DNA of 64,000 nucleotides, taken from contig NZ_QQWG01000021.1 in NCBI RefSeq assembly GCF_003863355.1, positions 16,843 through 80,842 on the forward strand, in the 5' to 3' direction. A program made the translations under genes and the position numbers. The notes below the pieces were generated by a model. That model was not told the DNA's origin. It saw only the letters and a program-made list of their open reading frames with translations, and did not search any database. Shown here piece after piece: positions 61,837 to 64,000 of this stretch (its first letter is position 1; every line of letters begins with the position of its first letter). The DNA comes from Ancylomarina euxina (GTDB lineage Bacteria > Bacteroidota > Bacteroidia > Bacteroidales > Marinifilaceae).

Positions 61837-63327
61837 ATGGAAAGGTCTGAAGAATATATAAAAAACGAAAGAAAACAAGACTGGAGAGTAGCTCTTCAGA
61901 AAAAGATAAAAGCTAAAGATCGTATGTCGATTGAGCGTGCTCTTATGGCTGAAACAGCGCCAGAATTACGCATCACATCGCAACGTATCGAAGTAAATAT
62001 TGGGCTAACGCAGGAACAAGCTCTTACGGAGGCTAGCCGCTGCATGGACTGTGTTAATCCGACTTGCATGGAAGGGTGCCCGGTAAGCATTAATATTCCT
62101 AAATTCATTAAAAATATTGAGCGTGGTGAAATTCTTGAAGCTGCTTCAGTATTGAAAGAAACATCTGCATTGCCAGCTGTTTGTGGTCGTGTTTGTCCTC
62201 AGGAATTGCAGTGTGAGCAGAAGTGTTTCTACGTTGAGAAATTGAACCAGCCTGCTGTAGCAATTGGATACTTAGAGCGTTTTGCTGCCGACTTCGAAAG
62301 AGAGTCGGGACATATTTCTACTCCGGAAATGGTCGCTGCAAATGGAATTAAAGTTGCCGTAATTGGTTCAGGTCCTTCTGGATTATCATTTGCTGGTGAT
62401 ATGGCTAAATTAGGTTATGATGTTACCGTATTCGAAGCACTGCATGAAATTGGTGGTGTATTAAAATATGGTATCCCTGAATTCCGTTTGCCAAACGCAG
62501 TGGTTGATGTAGAGATTGAAAGTTTACGTCGTATGGGTGTGAAATTCATCACTAACTATATCGTAGGTCAAACTGCAAGCCTTGATGATTTAAAGGCTGA
62601 TGGTTACAAAGCATTTTACGTAGGATCAGGTGCTGGTTTACCACGTTTCATGAATATCCCTGGTGAGAATGCCAATGGTATTCTATCTTCAAATGAGTAC
62701 TTAACTCGTGTGAATTTGATGGGGGCTGATAGCGAAGAGTCTGATACTCCTGTATTGCGAGGAAAGAACGTTGTAGTTGTTGGTGGTGGTAACACGGCTA
62801 TGGACTCAGTTCGTACTGCTAAGCGTTTAGGTGCTGAGCGTGCAATGATTGTATATCGTCGTTCAGAGGAAGAAATGCCAGCTCGTGTTGAAGAAGTTCA
62901 TCATGCTAAACAAGAAGGTGTTGAATTCTTGACTTTGACAAATCCAATTGAGTACATTGCTGATGAAAATGGTCGTGTTTCTCAAATGAAGGTTCAGAAA
63001 ATGGAATTAGGCGAGCCGGATTCATCAGGTCGTAGAAGACCAGTTCCTGTTGAAGGATCAGAGTATATTCTTGACTGTGAAGTTGTGGTTGTGGCTGTTG
63101 GAGTATCTCCAAATCCATTAATTCCTAATTCAGTTGAAGGTCTTGAAGTTTCTAAGTGGGGAACTATCGAGGTTGTAAAAGATAAGATGCAGTCATCTAT
63201 TCCAGAATTATTTGCTGGTGGTGATATCGTTCGTGGTGGTGCAACTGTAATCCTTGCAATGGGAGATGGTAGAAAAGCCGCTAAGAATATGGACATCTAT
63301 TTAACTGAACAATACTTGTCTAATTAA
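61837..63327 (+). CDS. nfnB: NfnB / glutamate-synthase-small-subunit-like oxidoreductase
   Basis: 496 aa. N-terminal cysteines for two [4Fe-4S] clusters: CMDCVNPTCMEGCP and CGRVCPQELQCEQKC. Then two dinucleotide motifs: VAVIGSGPSGLSFAGDMA (FAD) and VVVVGGGNTAMDS (NADP). KYGIPEFRLPN and FAGGDIVRGGATVILAMGDGRKAA are typical of GltA/NfnB. It is annotated as gltA in many genomes, but no glutamate synthase large subunit is next to it, while NfnA is, 41 nt upstream. Confidence 0.9.
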   Translation: MERSEEYIKNERKQDWRVALQKKIKAKDRMSIERALMAETAPELRITSQRIEVNIGLTQEQALTEASRCMDCVNPTCMEGCPVSINIPKFIKNIERGEILEAASVLKETSALPAVCGRVCPQELQCEQKCFYVEKLNQPAVAIGYLERFAADFERESGHISTPEMVAANGIKVAVIGSGPSGLSFAGDMAKLGYDVTVFEALHEIGGVLKYGIPEFRLPNAVVDVEIESLRRMGVKFITNYIVGQTASLDDLKADGYKAFYVGSGAGLPRFMNIPGENANGILSSNEYLTRVNLMGADSEESDTPVLRGKNVVVVGGGNTAMDSVRTAKRLGAERAMIVYRRSEEEMPARVEEVHHAKQEGVEFLTLTNPIEYIADENGRVSQMKVQKMELGEPDSSGRRRPVPVEGSEYILDCEVVVVAVGVSPNPLIPNSVEGLEVSKWGTIEVVKDKMQSSIPELFAGGDIVRGGATVILAMGDGRKAAKNMDIYLTEQYLSN

Positions 63328-63393
63328 TTGGAATAAAAAGTGTAAGTTTAAATACGAGCACTTATAATAATATTGATTTTAAAAATTCTTAAT

Positions 63394-63852
63394 ATGAAAG
63401 AGTTCAAATCATTAAACGATATTCTTGATTTTGCCATTAACGAAGAAGCTATGGCAGCTGAATTTTATACAGCACTTGCTGCAAAGATGAAGCATAAACA
63501 AATCAAAGAAACATTTGAGCAATACGCAATTGAAGAAATGGGACACCGTGCCAAGCTTGAAGCTATTAAAAATGGTAAGGGACAGACGTTTTCTGAAACT
63601 ATGGTTGCTGACATGAAAATTGCAGATTATTTAGTTGAAGTTGACGAAGAGAAAACGAATATCACTTATCAGGAGGCATTAATTATTGCTATGAAGAAAG
63701 AGAAAGCTGCTTTTAGATTGTATAGCGATTTGGCTGCTGCAACAACTGATGAAGTTGAAAAGAAGTTATTCTTGAACTTAGCTCAAGAAGAGGCTAAGCA
63801 CAAATTAAGATTCGAAGTAGAATACGACGAAAATATCTTAACAGAGAATTAG
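63394..63852 (+). CDS. Rubrerythrin-like ferritin-family protein
   Basis: 152 aa from ATG 63394 (a TTG at 63373 would add seven residues). Four-helix di-iron bundle: the first Glu in NEEAMAAEFY, EEMGH (ExxH), EKAAFRLY with the third Glu, and EEAKH as the second ExxH. The C-terminal rubredoxin domain of true rubrerythrins is missing. Likely peroxide reduction or iron storage; follows nfnB by 66 nt and may share the Fur-type control. Confidence 0.87.
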   Translation: MKEFKSLNDILDFAINEEAMAAEFYTALAAKMKHKQIKETFEQYAIEEMGHRAKLEAIKNGKGQTFSETMVADMKIADYLVEVDEEKTNITYQEALIIAMKKEKAAFRLYSDLAAATTDEVEKKLFLNLAQEEAKHKLRFEVEYDENILTEN

Positions 63853-63869
63853 GATTCTCTTAATTATGG

Positions 63870-63905
63870 AAAAGAGGGTGTCCAAAATCAAGGACATCCT
63901 CTTTT
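63870..63905. terminator. Bidirectional terminator
   Basis: Fourteen-bp stem AAAAGAGGGTGTCC/GGACATCCTCTTTT (one G-U) with 8-nt loop and T-run; probably shared with the convergent partial gene at the right edge. Confidence 0.82.
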
Positions 63906-63931
63906 TCATTAATCCTTCTCGAAAGTATTTT

Positions 63932-64000
63932 TTAGTTGATTATTGCTAATTCAAATTTACGGTTCAGCATTTTTGCTTTAAATAAGTCAAAAATCACTTC
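63932..64000 (-). CDS. Probable 3' end of a minus-strand gene (cut by window end)
   Basis: The last 69 bases read, on the minus strand, EVIFDLFKAKMLNRKFELAIIN and a TAA stop. The composition looks coding, and the two-sided terminator at 63870-63905 would suit convergent genes. Only 22 residues are visible, so neither family nor reality can be confirmed. Confidence 0.35.
   Translation of the reverse strand, partial: EVIFDLFKAKMLNRKFELAIIN

Overview
The window reads as a low-GC, AT-rich chromosome segment of a marine or anaerobic-leaning Bacteroidota (Bacteroidales/Marinilabiliales type, possibly Marinifilaceae; the family is my inference). Supporting signs are a SusC/SusD pair, promoters of the TTTG-N(19-23)-TAnnTTTG form that are peculiar to this phylum, almost no Shine-Dalgarno sequences, a fused RapZ domain, DPP III/DPP IV peptidases and an NfnAB transhydrogenase with a rubrerythrin-like protein. 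It is mostly core chromosome. I found no tRNA, rRNA, CRISPR array, transposase, integrase or prophage gene.

Layout. 1-1557: C-terminal half of an ABCG-like exporter cut by the window edge. 1638-8229 (-): complete tryptophan operon trpEGDCFBA, preceded by a transcription attenuator with a Trp-Trp-Trp leader peptide (8246-8461). 8530-11050 (-): lysA-lysC, with a probable second attenuator whose leader peptide is Lys-rich. 11511-12250: three tandem copies of a roughly 125-nt structured small RNA (minus strand), next to a small avidin-like gene (12373-12714). 13011-17359 (+): argS, ffh, folD. 17415-22568 (+): SusC/SusD pair behind a regulatory region with phased repeats. 22692-28679: dbpA-type helicase, ttcA-type thiolase, exonuclease, YigZ, DMT permease, dnaA. 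29201-30257: SPFH protein plus ribbon-helix-helix protein. 30354-34009 (+): promoter, cobalamin riboswitch and a B12-type ABC importer. 34347-38603: HU, TrmH, LytTR regulator, class III aminotransferase, exported protein. 38695-43710 (+): DPP III, DUF554, then a cell-wall sugar salvage cluster (AmgK-RapZ fusion, a 49-aa Cys-rich protein, MurU-like). 43770-48279 (-): full-length TerB-ABCG exporter with two exported partners. 48412-55859: DPP IV, MATE, an Omp85-like protein with an unusual start, small membrane protein, thioredoxin-like peroxiredoxin, OsmC. 56226-60697: ADP-dependent sugar kinase, WecA/MraY-like transferase, SUI1-like factor, DksA/TraR zinc finger. 60899-63852 (+): nfnAB and a ferritin-like protein behind a 25-bp Fur-type palindrome. 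The right edge probably holds the last 22 codons of a minus-strand gene.

How it works together. Two amino-acid operons sit back to back, each apparently controlled by ribosome-mediated attenuation, while the B12 importer uses a riboswitch, so this stretch is rich in RNA-level control. The least explained element is the triple small-RNA array. Its hairpins show compensatory base changes between copies, its minus-strand -7 boxes keep exactly the consensus positions, and its conserved unpaired segment is perfectly complementary over 12 nt to the start-codon region of the neighbouring avidin-like gene. The second most interesting unit is the AmgK-RapZ / Cys-rich small protein / MurU cluster, which physically joins a cell-wall sugar kinase to an aminosugar-sensing domain.
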